Source: Frigidibacter sp. ROC022 (GTDB lineage: Bacteria; Pseudomonadota; Alphaproteobacteria; Rhodobacterales; Rhodobacteraceae). Taken from it: a stretch of DNA of 64,000 bases. How positions within the stretch are numbered: position 1 is the stretch's first letter; the number at the start of each line of letters is the position of its first letter. The stretch covers positions 186,001-250,000 of the forward strand of contig NZ_JANQDU010000004.1 in assembly GCF_024723735.1 (NCBI RefSeq), written 5' to 3'. Under the pieces are notes generated by a model. It had not been told where the DNA came from and made no database searches. It saw nothing but the letters and a program-made list of their open reading frames with translations. This document shows, in pieces, positions 44,600 to 54,735 of the stretch. The position numbers and the translations under genes were made by a program.

Positions 44600-44613
44600 C
44601 AACATCGATTGTG
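44600..44613. promoter_or_regulatory. LacI-type operator, regulator-proximal
   Basis: CAACATCGATTGTG shares the ATCGATTGTG half with the perfect palindrome at 44701-44714 and has the central CG pair usual for LacI-family sites. Both are followed by CAA. It lies 72 bp upstream of the regulator start, suggesting autoregulation. Confidence 0.6.
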
Positions 44614-44700
44614 CAAGCTGCAGGCAAGGACGCCGCGGCGTAGACCCCAACGCAACTGAAGCCCTTGGAAACCCTGCGCTCAAATCGGCAACACAAATAA

Positions 44701-44714
44701 CACAATCGATTGTG
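44701..44714. promoter_or_regulatory. LacI-type operator, transporter-proximal
   Basis: CACAATCGATTGTG is a perfect 14-bp palindrome centred on CG, 43 bp upstream of the sugar-binding protein start. It is about 101 bp from the related site at 44600-44613, close to ten helical turns (9.6), so looping between them is possible. Confidence 0.7.
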
Positions 44715-44756
44715 CAACGTCGGCCGGGCACTCCGGCCTCTGTGGGAGGAAAGAAC

Positions 44757-45746
44757 ATGAACAAATTCACGTCCATTCTGGCCGGGGCGGCTCTCGCCGT
44801 TTCGGCTGCTGTTTCGGCGTGGGCAGAGGATCAGCCCACGATGGGGATCGTGGTGAAGATCGGCGGCGTTCCCTGGTTCAATGCCATGGAGCTGGGCATC
44901 AACGAAAAGGCCGCCGAGCTTGGCGTCGATGCAAGGATGATCGGCCCGACGAGCACCGACCCGGCGCTGCAGGTGCGGGCGATTGAGGATCTGATCGCGC
45001 AGGGTGTCGACATCATCGGAGTGGTGCCGAATGACGAGGCGGCGCTGGAGCCGGTGCTGGAAAAGGCAAGGGCGGCCGGTATCAAGGTGATCGCGCATGA
45101 GGGGCCGGGGCTCGAGAACGTCGATTGGGATTTCGAACTCGCCTCGGCCAAGGGCTTTGGAGAGACCCATGCCGAACTGCTTGCCCAGAAGATGGGGGGC
45201 GAAGGGCAATATGCGGTGTTCGTCGGCTCGCTGACGGTTCCGCTGCACAACGCCTGGGCCGATTACGCGATTGCCTATATCAAGAAGAACTATCCGAAGA
45301 TGGAGCTGATCGGTGACCGCTATGGCGTTGCCGAAAGCGTCGATGACAGCCGCAAGACGGCGCTGGACTTGATGGCCGCCAATCCGGGGCTGAAGGGCTT
45401 CCTTGCCTTCGGGTCACAGGGCCCGATCGGGGCCGGCCGCGCAATCCAGGAGCGCCGGATGGTCGGCAAGGTGCATGTGCTCGGGCCGTTCTCGCCGGGG
45501 CAGGGTCGCAGTCTGGTGAAGGATGGCGCGATTGCCGGCGGCTTCATGTGGAATCCGGCCGAGGCCGGGCGGGTCTTTGTGACCATCGGGCGGATGATGG
45601 CCGATGGCACCGCGATCACCGACGGGATGGAGATCCCCGGGCTGGGCGTGGTGCATCCCGATGAGGCCAATCACGACATCATCACCGACAACCTGATCCC
45701 GATCAACGCGGAGACTGTGGACGAACTGGCCGATCTCGGCCTGTGA
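44757..45746 (+). CDS. Sugar ABC transporter substrate-binding protein (RbsB/LsrB-like)
   Basis: Periplasmic binding protein of 329 aa (type I, Peripla_BP_4). The signal peptide is residues 1-23. Mature features include MGIVVKIGGVPWFNAMELGINEKAAELG and VRAIEDLIAQGVDIIGVVPNDEAALEPVLEKARAAGIKVIAHE. It is closer to the autoinducer-2/rhamnose-binding branch than to RbsB. A strong GGGAGGAAAG site precedes the ATG. The ligand is probably a ketose or related rare sugar, judged from downstream enzymes. Confidence 0.92.
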   Translation: MNKFTSILAGAALAVSAAVSAWAEDQPTMGIVVKIGGVPWFNAMELGINEKAAELGVDARMIGPTSTDPALQVRAIEDLIAQGVDIIGVVPNDEAALEPVLEKARAAGIKVIAHEGPGLENVDWDFELASAKGFGETHAELLAQKMGGEGQYAVFVGSLTVPLHNAWADYAIAYIKKNYPKMELIGDRYGVAESVDDSRKTALDLMAANPGLKGFLAFGSQGPIGAGRAIQERRMVGKVHVLGPFSPGQGRSLVKDGAIAGGFMWNPAEAGRVFVTIGRMMADGTAITDGMEIPGLGVVHPDEANHDIITDNLIPINAETVDELADLGL

Positions 45747-45762
45747 TCCGATCCCGGTGAGA

Positions 45763-45785
45763 GGGGCGGCCTGCGCGGCGGCCCC
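45763..45785 (+). terminator. Hairpin after the sugar-binding protein gene
   Basis: GGGGC-G-GCC (45763-45771) pairs with GGC-G-GCCCC (45777-45785) around a 5-nt loop, with one G-G mismatch. It is followed by TTCCTCC. It likely limits read-through so that the binding protein is made in excess. Confidence 0.45.
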
Positions 45786-45876
45786 TTCCTCCACCCCGAA
45801 TTCAACCTGAGACATGATCCGGACCGATCCCGTAGGGGGGGCCGTCCGGTTGCAAGCTGATCCCGGAGCATTGCCG

Positions 45877-46431
45877 ATGACTGACCTATACCATTCCGCC
45901 CTCACCGAACTGGGGACGGTCTTTGACCGGCTCGACGACATCCAGGTCGACCATGCGGTCCGGATGATCGGGCAGGCCGACAAGATCGCGGTTTTCGCCG
46001 GCGGGCGCGAGAAGCTGCAGATCATGGGCTTCGCGATGCGCCTGTTCCACATGGGGCTGAAGGTGGCGGTCGAGGGCGACATGACCTGCCCTCCGATCGG
46101 CAAGGGTGATCTGTTCATCGTCTCCATCGGGCCGGGCGAAATCTCGACCGGGCTGGCGCTGATGGAGGTGGCCCGCAAGGCCGGGGCAACGATCCTGTTC
46201 ATCACCGCCCAACCCGAAGGGCGCGGCGCGACCTATGCCGATTTCGTTCTGACCCTGCCCGCCCAGACCATGGCAGACGACCAGGGCGCACAGAGAACAT
46301 CGACGCTGCCGATGGGGTCGCTCTACGAAGGGGCCTTGTTCGTTCTGTTCGAAGTGATGATCCTGAAGCTCATCGACCATCTGGGCATCACCGCAGAAGC
46401 GATGCGCGCCAACCACACCAATCTGGAATAG
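45877..46431 (+). CDS. SIS-domain sugar isomerase (6-phospho-3-hexuloisomerase-like)
   Basis: Protein of 184 aa composed of one SIS domain. It has KIAVFAGGREKLQIMGFAMRLFHMGLKVAVEGDMTCPPIGKGDLFIVSIGPGEIS and the HxlB-like TSTLPMGSLYEGALFVLFE near residues 140-158. Family members interconvert phosphorylated 2- and 3-hexuloses or arabinose phosphates. Placement between the binding protein and the ATPase links it to the transported sugar. Confidence 0.82.
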   Translation: MTDLYHSALTELGTVFDRLDDIQVDHAVRMIGQADKIAVFAGGREKLQIMGFAMRLFHMGLKVAVEGDMTCPPIGKGDLFIVSIGPGEISTGLALMEVARKAGATILFITAQPEGRGATYADFVLTLPAQTMADDQGAQRTSTLPMGSLYEGALFVLFEVMILKLIDHLGITAEAMRANHTNLE

Positions 46432-46440
46432 GGGGGCAAG

Positions 46441-47958
46441 TTGCGGGAAGAGACTGCCGTCGGTATCGGGGCGCCGCCCGCGATTTCGCTGAAGCATGTC
46501 TCGAAGACATTCGGGGGTGTCCATGCGCTTGACGACGTGTCCTTCGAGATCGCCCAGGGCGAAGTGCATTGCCTGGCCGGCGAGAACGGCTGCGGCAAGA
46601 GCACGCTGATCAAGATCATCACCGGGGTCTATCAACCCGACGCGGGTCTTGTGGCGGAGTATTTTGGCGAAAGCGTCGCTTCGATGACGCCGAACGATGC
46701 CCGGCGCCGCGGCATCGCGGTGATCTGGCAGGACCTTGCGCTGTTTCCCGAAATGACCGTGGCCGAGAACATTGCTTTCGAAACCCTGGTCGGCGGCCGC
46801 CCGCGCCTGTTCAGTTTCGGCAAGATCCGGGCCATTGCGCAGAAGGCGCTGGCATCGCTGGAGGTCGAGATCGATCTGGAAGAGCGGTTGGGCCGCCTGC
46901 CCATCGCGCAACGCCAGATCGTCGCCATCGCCCGCGCCCTGGTGAGCGACGCGCGGCTGATCTTCATGGACGAGCCGACCGCCTCGTTGACCCAGTCGGA
47001 AACCAATGCGCTGCTTGCCGTCGTGCGTCGGCTGTCGGCCCGTGGCGTGTCGGTGGTCTTCGTCAGCCATCGGCTGGCCGAGGTGCTGGACATCGCCACG
47101 CGGGTGACGGTCCTGCGCGACGGCAAGCTGGTCGGTGTCTATCCGACCGAGGGCATGACCCAGTCGCGGCTGACCGAGCTGATGACGGGCACGCGTTTCG
47201 ACACCGCCGTCGCCGCGCGCGACACGGCGAACAATGCGCCGGTTCTCGAAGTGCGGGGCCTGACCCGTCGCGGCGAGTTTTCCGATATCGGTTTCGTGCT
47301 GCGCGAGGGCGAAGTGCTGGGCCTTACCGGCCTGATCGGGGCCGGGCGGACCGAGCTTGGCCATACCCTCTTCGGGATGACCCGGCCTGATGCCGGGACC
47401 ATCGCGCTCGACGGCCGGGTGCTGCATCTGAAATCGAACCGCGATGCGGTCGAAGCGGGGATCGCCTATGTTTCCGAGGACCGGCTCGCGCTTGGTCTCG
47501 TGCAGCCGCAATCCATCGCGGACAACCTGGTGCTGCCGGTGCTGGGCAAGATATCGAACCGGGCCGGGCTGATCTCGCGCGCGGCCCGGGACGATCTGGT
47601 GCGGCACTGGCTGACGGAACTGGCGATCAAGATCGGCCATCCATCGGACCCGGTGGCAACCCTGTCGGGCGGCAACCAGCAGCGGGTGGTGCTGGCGAAA
47701 TGGCTGGCTACCGAGCCGAAGGTGCTGATCCTCGACAGCCCGACAGTGGGGGTCGATGTCGGCGCCCGGGCCGGCATCTTCCGCATCGTGCGGAAGCTGG
47801 CCGAGAGCGGGCTGGCGATCCTGATGATCTCGGACGAAGTGCCCGAGGTCTATTTCAACGCCGACCGCATCCTGCACATGGCGGCCGGTCGCATCGTCGG
47901 TGAGTACGATCCGAGGAAATTCGAACTGCCTGATCTGGAGGCTGCGGTCTATGGCTAG
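46441..47958 (+). CDS. Sugar ABC transporter ATP-binding protein (RbsA/MglA type)
   Basis: Double ATPase of 505 aa. The first half has Walker A GENGCGKST at 48-56 and DEPTASLT. In the second half the P-loop is replaced by GLIGAGRTEL, as is normal for this family, while LSGGNQQRVVLAKWLA and LDSPTVGVDVGAR are kept. The TTG start at 46441 follows a GGGGGG run 4-9 nt upstream. It overlaps the first permease gene by 8 bp. Confidence 0.94.
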   Translation: MREETAVGIGAPPAISLKHVSKTFGGVHALDDVSFEIAQGEVHCLAGENGCGKSTLIKIITGVYQPDAGLVAEYFGESVASMTPNDARRRGIAVIWQDLALFPEMTVAENIAFETLVGGRPRLFSFGKIRAIAQKALASLEVEIDLEERLGRLPIAQRQIVAIARALVSDARLIFMDEPTASLTQSETNALLAVVRRLSARGVSVVFVSHRLAEVLDIATRVTVLRDGKLVGVYPTEGMTQSRLTELMTGTRFDTAVAARDTANNAPVLEVRGLTRRGEFSDIGFVLREGEVLGLTGLIGAGRTELGHTLFGMTRPDAGTIALDGRVLHLKSNRDAVEAGIAYVSEDRLALGLVQPQSIADNLVLPVLGKISNRAGLISRAARDDLVRHWLTELAIKIGHPSDPVATLSGGNQQRVVLAKWLATEPKVLILDSPTVGVDVGARAGIFRIVRKLAESGLAILMISDEVPEVYFNADRILHMAAGRIVGEYDPRKFELPDLEAAVYG

Positions 47959-48958
47959 GTTCTTCCGCGCAAGCCCGACCGAGTCGCGGCTGCTGCTGGT
48001 GCTGATCGCGATCTGTGTCTTCCTGTCCTTCGCCTCGGACAGCTTCTTCACGCTGGTGAACTTCACCTCGCTCCTGAACAATTCGGCGATCAACCTGATC
48101 TGGGCCATGGGGCTGTTGGTGGTGCTGATTGCCGGCGGGATCGACATCTCGTTCGCGGTCGCCGCCTCGGTGGTGCAATATGTCTGCGTCTATGCCTTCG
48201 ACGCGATCGGCGGCGGCAACTGGGCGATCGGGGTCGTGCTGGCGGCGGGGCTGGGCATGGGGTTGGGGTTCATCAACGCCACGCTGATCCATGTCTTCAG
48301 GATCATCTCCATCGTGGTCACCATCGCCACCTTCAACGCCTTCTTCGGGCTGCTGATGTTCCTCAGCTCGGGGCGCTTCCTCTACAATCTGCCGGATTGG
48401 TGGACCCGCCGAATCCTAATCTTCGAATACCAGACCGCGGACGGCACATGGGCGGAACTAACGCTGCCGGTGGCGGTGATGTTCGCGGCGGTGCTGGCGA
48501 CATGGGTGCTGATCAACCGGACCACCGTGGGTCGCCAGCTCTATGCCTTCGGCGACAACCCCGAGGGCGCGCGGCGCGTCGGGGTCAACGTGGCGGCGAT
48601 GCAGTTCATCGCCTTCGGCTGGATGGGCGCGATGGCCGGGATCGGCGGGCTCATGCAGGCCAATATCGTGCAGGAGGTGGTCCCGAATGCGTTGATCGGG
48701 CGCGAGCTGGACGTGCTGGCTGCGGTGGTGCTGGGCGGGGCCCGGCTCGGGGGCGGGCGCGGCTCGGTGCTGGGCTGTTTCCTCGGCGTGCTGCTGGTGG
48801 CGATCACCCAGAACGGGCTGAACCTGCTGGGTGTCTCGCCCTTCGCCTTCAAGATGGTCGTCGGCGGAATCATCCTGGTGGCCATCTCGATGTCCAACCT
48901 CGATTTCGGAACCCGTGCCAGGCACCGGCCCGGGGACGACCGGGAGGAAACGGCATGA
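47951..48958 (+). CDS. Sugar ABC transporter permease (RbsC type, first)
   Basis: Membrane protein of 335 aa with eight to ten helices. Family landmarks: VVLIAGGIDISFAVAAS, TTVGRQLYAFGDNPEGARRVGVNV and AAVVLGGARLGGGRGSVLGCFLGVLLV. It pairs with the next permease, which it overlaps by 4 bp. Confidence 0.94.
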   Translation: MARFFRASPTESRLLLVLIAICVFLSFASDSFFTLVNFTSLLNNSAINLIWAMGLLVVLIAGGIDISFAVAASVVQYVCVYAFDAIGGGNWAIGVVLAAGLGMGLGFINATLIHVFRIISIVVTIATFNAFFGLLMFLSSGRFLYNLPDWWTRRILIFEYQTADGTWAELTLPVAVMFAAVLATWVLINRTTVGRQLYAFGDNPEGARRVGVNVAAMQFIAFGWMGAMAGIGGLMQANIVQEVVPNALIGRELDVLAAVVLGGARLGGGRGSVLGCFLGVLLVAITQNGLNLLGVSPFAFKMVVGGIILVAISMSNLDFGTRARHRPGDDREETA

Positions 48959-49953
48959 CCAGAGCGATTTCCTGGCTGCGCAAATCCTATGGTGACGACG
49001 TGCTTGGGCTCCTGGCCTTTCTCTGCGTGGTCATTGTCGGCTTCTCCCTGGCCACGCCGCGCTTCCTGACCTTCGCCAATTTCGACTCGATGGCGTTCCA
49101 GCTGCCGGTTCTCGGGTTGCTGACCCTGGCAATGCTGGCGCCGATCATCTCGGGCGGGCTGAACCTGGCGATCATCTATACGGCCAACATGTCGGGGCTG
49201 ACGCTGGCCTGGATTCTCAACATCAACGGCGGTGTCGAGGCCGGGCCGGCGGCCTTTGCGCTCGGCGTCGTGGCGGCTCTTGCGGTGGGGACGTTTGCCG
49301 GCCTGGTGATGGGGCTGATCGTCGCCTATGTCGGGGCGCACCCGATCCTCGTGTCGCTGGCGATGATGATCTTCCTGCGCGGACTTGGAGAGTTCCTGAC
49401 CAGGGGTGGCGACATCTCGGGCTTTCCGGAATACCTGCGCCCGATCGGGCATGGCGTGTTCCTGGGGATACCGGTGCCGATGCTTTTGTTCCTTGCGGTG
49501 GCGCTGATCTGGCACGTGCTCCTGCGTCGGGCGCGGCACGGATTTGCGGTCTACATGATCGGCTCCAATATCGCTGCAACGACCTATTCCGGCGTGCACA
49601 GTCGGCGCACGCTGACCCTGATCTACACCCTGAGCGGCTTCATCTGCGCGCTGGCCGGCATTCTCATGCTCACCCGGTTCAACTCGGTCCGGGTCGGGCA
49701 TGGCGAGGCGCTGCTGCTGGTCACGGTACTGGCCTGCTTCCTGGGAGGTGTCGACCCGTTCGGCGGCTTCGGTCGCGTCGTGCCGGTGGTGATCGCGCTG
49801 TTCATCCTTCAGGTGCTGTCCTCCGGCCTCAACCTGCTGGGCGCGAACCAGCATCTTTCGACGGCGGTCTGGGGCCTGTTCCTGATCGCGGTCATGGTCA
49901 TCCGTTACCTCGTGGCCAATCAACGGATTTTCGGGAAAGGAAAGGGAACCTGA
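48955..49953 (+). CDS. Sugar ABC transporter permease (RbsC type, second)
   Basis: Second permease, 332 aa. It has LAPIISGGLNLAIIYTANMSGL in place of the usual GGIDLS element, HGFAVYMIGSNIAATTYSGVHSRR and VTVLACFLGGVDPFGGFGRV. Two distinct permeases point to a heterodimeric channel. It ends 1 base before the epimerase start. Confidence 0.93.
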   Translation: MTRAISWLRKSYGDDVLGLLAFLCVVIVGFSLATPRFLTFANFDSMAFQLPVLGLLTLAMLAPIISGGLNLAIIYTANMSGLTLAWILNINGGVEAGPAAFALGVVAALAVGTFAGLVMGLIVAYVGAHPILVSLAMMIFLRGLGEFLTRGGDISGFPEYLRPIGHGVFLGIPVPMLLFLAVALIWHVLLRRARHGFAVYMIGSNIAATTYSGVHSRRTLTLIYTLSGFICALAGILMLTRFNSVRVGHGEALLLVTVLACFLGGVDPFGGFGRVVPVVIALFILQVLSSGLNLLGANQHLSTAVWGLFLIAVMVIRYLVANQRIFGKGKGT

Positions 49954-49954
49954 C

Positions 49955-50803
49955 ATGGAAGGATTTGGCGTCCATACCAGCATGTGGACCATGGACTGGT
50001 CCCGCGAGGGGGCAACAAGGGCGGTCGAGGCGGCAGCGCATTACGAGATGGATTTCATCGAGATCGCGCTGCTCGACGCCCCGAATGTCGATGCGGCCCA
50101 TACTCGGACCTTGCTCGAGAAGCACGGGCTGCGGGCGCTGTGCTCTCTGGGCTTGCCTAAGGCTGCCTGGCCCTCGCAAGACCCCGAGGCGGCGATTGTC
50201 CATCTGACGCAGGCGATCGACAAGACCGCCGAGATGGGGTGCGAGGCGCTGACCGGCGTGACCTATGGCGGCATCGGCGAACGCTCGGGCCAGCCGCCGA
50301 CCCAGGCGGAACTGGACAATGTCGCCCGGGCGCTGGAGGTGGCCGGCCGGCACGCAAAGACGCGCGGCATCCTGTTCGGGATCGAGCCCGTGAACCGGTA
50401 CGAAACCCATCTGATCAACACCGGCGCCCAGGGCGTGGAGATGATCGAGCGGATCGGGCTCGACAACATGTTCCTGCATCTCGATACCTATCACATGAAC
50501 ATCGAGGAAAAGGGCGCCGCCAACGGGGTGCTGGCCGGGCGCGAGCACCTGCGCTACATCCACCTGTCGGAAAGCGACCGCGGCACCCCGGGCTGGGGCA
50601 CCTGCGACTGGGACGAGATCTATGCCGCGCTCGCGGCGATCGGGTTCACGGGCGGGTTGGCGATGGAGAGCTTCATCAACATGCCGCCGGAGCTCGCCTA
50701 TGGGTTGTCGGTCTGGCGGCCCGTGGCCCGCGACGAGGCCGAGGTGATGGACAACGGCTTGCCGTTCCTGCGCGGGAAGGCGCGGCAGTACGGGCTGATC
50801 TGA
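49955..50803 (+). CDS. Sugar 3-epimerase of the D-tagatose/D-allulose 3-epimerase family
   Basis: TIM-barrel enzyme of 282 aa. All four metal ligands of the D-tagatose 3-epimerase family are present with matching spacing: Glu144 (FGIEPVNRYE), Asp177 (LHLDTYHMN), His203 (YIHLSES) and Glu238 (AMESF). Arg209 in SDRGTPG corresponds to the conserved arginine. It epimerises C3 of a ketohexose or its phosphate. A purine-rich AAAGGAAAGGGAAC precedes the ATG. Confidence 0.9.
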   Translation: MEGFGVHTSMWTMDWSREGATRAVEAAAHYEMDFIEIALLDAPNVDAAHTRTLLEKHGLRALCSLGLPKAAWPSQDPEAAIVHLTQAIDKTAEMGCEALTGVTYGGIGERSGQPPTQAELDNVARALEVAGRHAKTRGILFGIEPVNRYETHLINTGAQGVEMIERIGLDNMFLHLDTYHMNIEEKGAANGVLAGREHLRYIHLSESDRGTPGWGTCDWDEIYAALAAIGFTGGLAMESFINMPPELAYGLSVWRPVARDEAEVMDNGLPFLRGKARQYGLI

Positions 50804-50822
50804 CCCTGCGGGAGGGAACCCC

Positions 50823-51455
50823 ATGTCACAGCGCATGGACATTGACGGTCTGACCGGTCTGCTGGCGGAACAGCCGGGTGATGAACGCTGCTTCGTGGCC
50901 ATCGCCGGAGCACCGGGGGCGGGAAAATCGACCGTCGCCGCGGCATTGGTCGAGCGGCTCAATGCGGAGCGTTCGGGGGCCGCGGCGCTGCTGCCGATGG
51001 ATGGCTTTCACTATGACGACGAGTTGCTGCGCGCGCGCGGCAGCCTCGCGCGAAAGGGGGCGCCCGACACCTTTGATGTGGCGGGGCTGCGCCACATGCT
51101 GATCCGGCTGCGCGACGACGGCGAGAGAGACGTCGCAGTGCCGGTCTTCGACCGTTCGCTCGAGATCGCCCGGGCCGGGGCGCGGCTGATCGGGCCCGAG
51201 GCGCGGATCATCGTGGTCGAAGGCAACTACCTGCTGCTTGACGAGCCGCCATGGGACACGCTGCGGCCGCTGTTCGACAAGACGGTGATGCTCGAGGTGC
51301 CCGAGCCGGTGCTCCGTGCCCGCCTGGAAGACCGTTGGCGCGGCTTTGCCTTGTCGCCAGAGGAGATCACCCGAAAGCTGGAAGAGAACGACCTGCCCAA
51401 CGGCAGGCGGGTGATCCGCAACTCGGTCGCGGCCGAGTTCGTGCTGGACACCTGA
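50823..51455 (+). CDS. P-loop kinase, FrcK/uridine kinase-like
   Basis: Small NTP-dependent kinase of 210 aa. Walker A GAPGAGKST at 29-37, LPMDGFHYDDELLRARG at about 57-73 and IIVVEGNYLLLDEPPW near 130. This pattern (MDGFH, EGNYLL) marks the pantothenate/uridine kinase-like group that includes FrcK of rhizobial fructose transport operons. It is the last gene of the sugar operon and probably phosphorylates the imported or epimerised sugar. Confidence 0.82.
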   Translation: MSQRMDIDGLTGLLAEQPGDERCFVAIAGAPGAGKSTVAAALVERLNAERSGAAALLPMDGFHYDDELLRARGSLARKGAPDTFDVAGLRHMLIRLRDDGERDVAVPVFDRSLEIARAGARLIGPEARIIVVEGNYLLLDEPPWDTLRPLFDKTVMLEVPEPVLRARLEDRWRGFALSPEEITRKLEENDLPNGRRVIRNSVAAEFVLDT

Positions 51456-51525
51456 TCGCGGCTCTTCCCCGCAAGTCGGGAGGTCTGCCGACCGGGAGCC
51501 CGCAGCGGTGTTGCCGAAGGCCCTG

Positions 51526-51553
51526 GCCGGCGGGATGCCCGAACCCGGCCGGC
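51526..51553. terminator. Possible terminator between convergent operons
   Basis: GCCGGC (51526-51531) can pair with GCCGGC (51548-51553), extended by two more pairs after a mismatch. It lies in the 104-bp gap between the kinase and the convergent aminotransferase. There is no T-run, so the call is weak; nothing else is seen in this gap. Confidence 0.3.
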
Positions 51554-51559
51554 TCCGGT

Positions 51560-52911
<1,352 letters not shown>

Positions 52912-52912
<1 letters not shown>

Positions 52913-54450
52913 CAGCCTTCTCCTTGTGTCTTCGCTGAGGTCATGGGCGCAAGGTCCCCGATCGGATCGAGCGGGTAGATCGGGCGCCGGAGCTTGCGGT
53001 AGGGCAGGCTTTTGAGATCGCTGGTGCAGGGCCCCGGCGTCGCCACCGTGTAGCTGCCGGCCGCGATCTTGTCGTAAGCGCGCCGATGCGCCACGGCCGC
53101 TTTCACCCCGATCGCCAAAAACTCCGTTGGTTCAAGTCCTTGCGACCGGAGTTGGGCCAGGTCGTTGGGCGGGGTCTTGTGGCTGGTCAGCATGATGGTG
53201 ACGCCGCCCGAGCGGACCACGGCTGTTGGCCCCATGCTGAAATGGGTGCCCTGAGACGCGACCATATGGCTTTGCCGGTCCTCCAGATCGAATTCGCCGT
53301 CGCTGGTGCTGACCAGGGTCACTTCCAACTCGACCGGGCCGGGGTCGAAGGGGCTGCCCTTGCCGCCGATCGACAGGGTGCGGCGCCCCCCGGGGGGCGT
53401 GCCATCCAGGGCGGCGACCGCGGCCGGGTCGGAGATCACGACCAGCGCCTTCTCGATCCCGTGCCGCAGAAATCCACGCAGGATGCTGGTGCAGTCTCCG
53501 GGCCCGCCGCCGCCGATGTTGTCGGCCGGTTCGACGATGATCCAGGGTCCGTCAGGACGGGCCTTCACCTTCTCCAGGGCGGTGTCGAGATCATCCTCGT
53601 CCGGCTGCCCTTCGTCGCGCAGGCGCCAGGCGATGTCGCAGAGTGACTCCAACGCTTCCCGGGCCTGCGCTTCGCTTCCTGTCGTCACCATGTTGAAGGC
53701 GACGCCGGCCGAGTCCACGTCGGAAAAGGCAAAGCCCGCGGTGACACTGACAGACCAGATCTCGGGCGATTCCGCCTCGATCTGCCGGGCGCGCGCTTCG
53801 AGATCCTTCATCGGCGAGGCGGCGGTGGCGGTGCCGGTCGGGGGCCAGATCAGTGGTACGCGGGCGCAGTAGATTCGCGGCAGAACCCCTTCGCGCAGGG
53901 TCCGGGCCAGAAGTCTTGCCGATTCGACGGCGGCGGCACGGGCGTCGGTATGCGGGTTTTCCCGGTAGCCGACGAGGCCGGTCGCGTGGCGGGCCATGGC
54001 GTCGGTGAAATTGGCGTGCAGGTCGAAGACCGCGAAGATCGGCAGGGCCTCGGCGCCGGCAATGGTCCTGATGCGCTTCAGAAGCTTACCCTCGATATCG
54101 TCGCAGTCGGTGGTGACGCCGGCGCCATGCAGCGCCAGCCAGATCGCGTCCAGCGGCGCTTCTGCCAGGGCCGCCTTCAGGCCGCTCTCGAGTTCCTGCC
54201 AGAAGGCCTCGAAGACGCTGTGCTCAATCGGGCCGGCGGGCAATGCGGAGTATTCGCAGACGGGCACCACCGCCCAGCCCTGCTCGCCCGCGACTTCGAG
54301 AAAACCGTCCACTGTCGAGCCATCGCCCGCCCGGGCCAGCAGCTCTTCCCCGCGGCGAATCCGGAAGTCGTCCAGCGCGGTCGTCCGTCGGACGAAGGTG
54401 TGGGTTTCGTGATAGATGCCGGCCAGCAGAATTCTGGGTTGAGCGCTCAT
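52912..54450 (-). CDS. M81-family metallopeptidase (MlrC-like), copy 1
   Basis: Zinc peptidase of 512 aa in the family of MlrC from microcystin degradation. Visible motifs: YHETHTF at 13-19, LALHGAG at 106-112, FDLHANFTD at 142-150 (Asp143, His145) and YRENPHTDARA at 162-172. The C-terminal domain ends in KLRRPIYPLDPIGD. No signal peptide, hence cytoplasmic. AAGGCGG lies upstream of ATG 54450. It is divergent from two related genes. Confidence 0.88.
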
Positions 54451-54556
54451 GTCACCGCCTTCGCTTCGGGGCGCCGTGCCGGGCAGGCCGTGCCGGGGCC
54501 CGGGGTGCGCCTGCGTCTGGTTGTCGGCTGGCGATGTTTCATGGCGATCACGTTGT

Positions 54557-54569
54557 TCCATATTATGGA
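54557..54569. promoter_or_regulatory. Perfect palindrome in the M81 control region
   Basis: TCCATA and TATGGA flank a single T. It lies between the two divergent M81 genes, about 107 bp upstream of copy 1. A minus-strand promoter-like pair (TTGCGC and TTAGAT, 18 bp apart, -10 at 54599-54594) lies just upstream, so a bound repressor would act as a roadblock. Confidence 0.45.
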
Positions 54570-54615
54570 TCGAGCGGCGAAATGCGTTGGCCGATCTAAC
54601 CACCGGCTTCGGGCG

Positions 54616-54664
54616 TTGCGCAAGTAGGCAATCCGAAAAAACGTCTACAACAACGCTATTGTTG
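54616..54664. promoter_or_regulatory. Two further inverted repeats in the M81 control region
   Basis: TTGCGCAA (54616-54623) is a perfect 8-bp palindrome. CAACAA (54648-54653) and TTGTTG (54659-54664) are perfect arms with a 5-bp spacer. Together with the site at 54557 they fill the 285-bp gene-free interval 54451-54735. No regulator gene is adjacent in the window. Confidence 0.35.
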
Positions 54665-54700
54665 CTTGACGTGTGGGTATTCAAGGCTGTCAGATGCTCT

Positions 54701-54729
54701 TTGAGATAGTCCGAATGGTTTGGTAATAT
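54701..54729 (+). promoter_or_regulatory. Strong sigma-70-like promoter, predicted leaderless transcript
   Basis: TTGAGA (54701-54706, 5 of 6 to consensus) and TAATAT (54724-54729) are separated by exactly 17 bp. The expected start point, seven bases after the -10, is 54736, which is the A of the ATG of M81 copy 2. No ribosome site precedes that ATG. Confidence 0.6.
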
Positions 54730-54735
54730 AGAACG

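Noticed and set aside
43626-44756. Long N-terminal extension of the sugar-binding protein, running through the lacI region
   Set aside because: The binding protein has its own signal peptide and ribosome site at 44757. The extension is antisense to the LacI gene and crosses both operators.
45886-48147. A 753-codon minus-strand frame opposite the SIS and ATPase genes
   Set aside because: Shadow of two well-supported genes on the plus strand; low-complexity Arg/Gln/His-rich translation without motifs.
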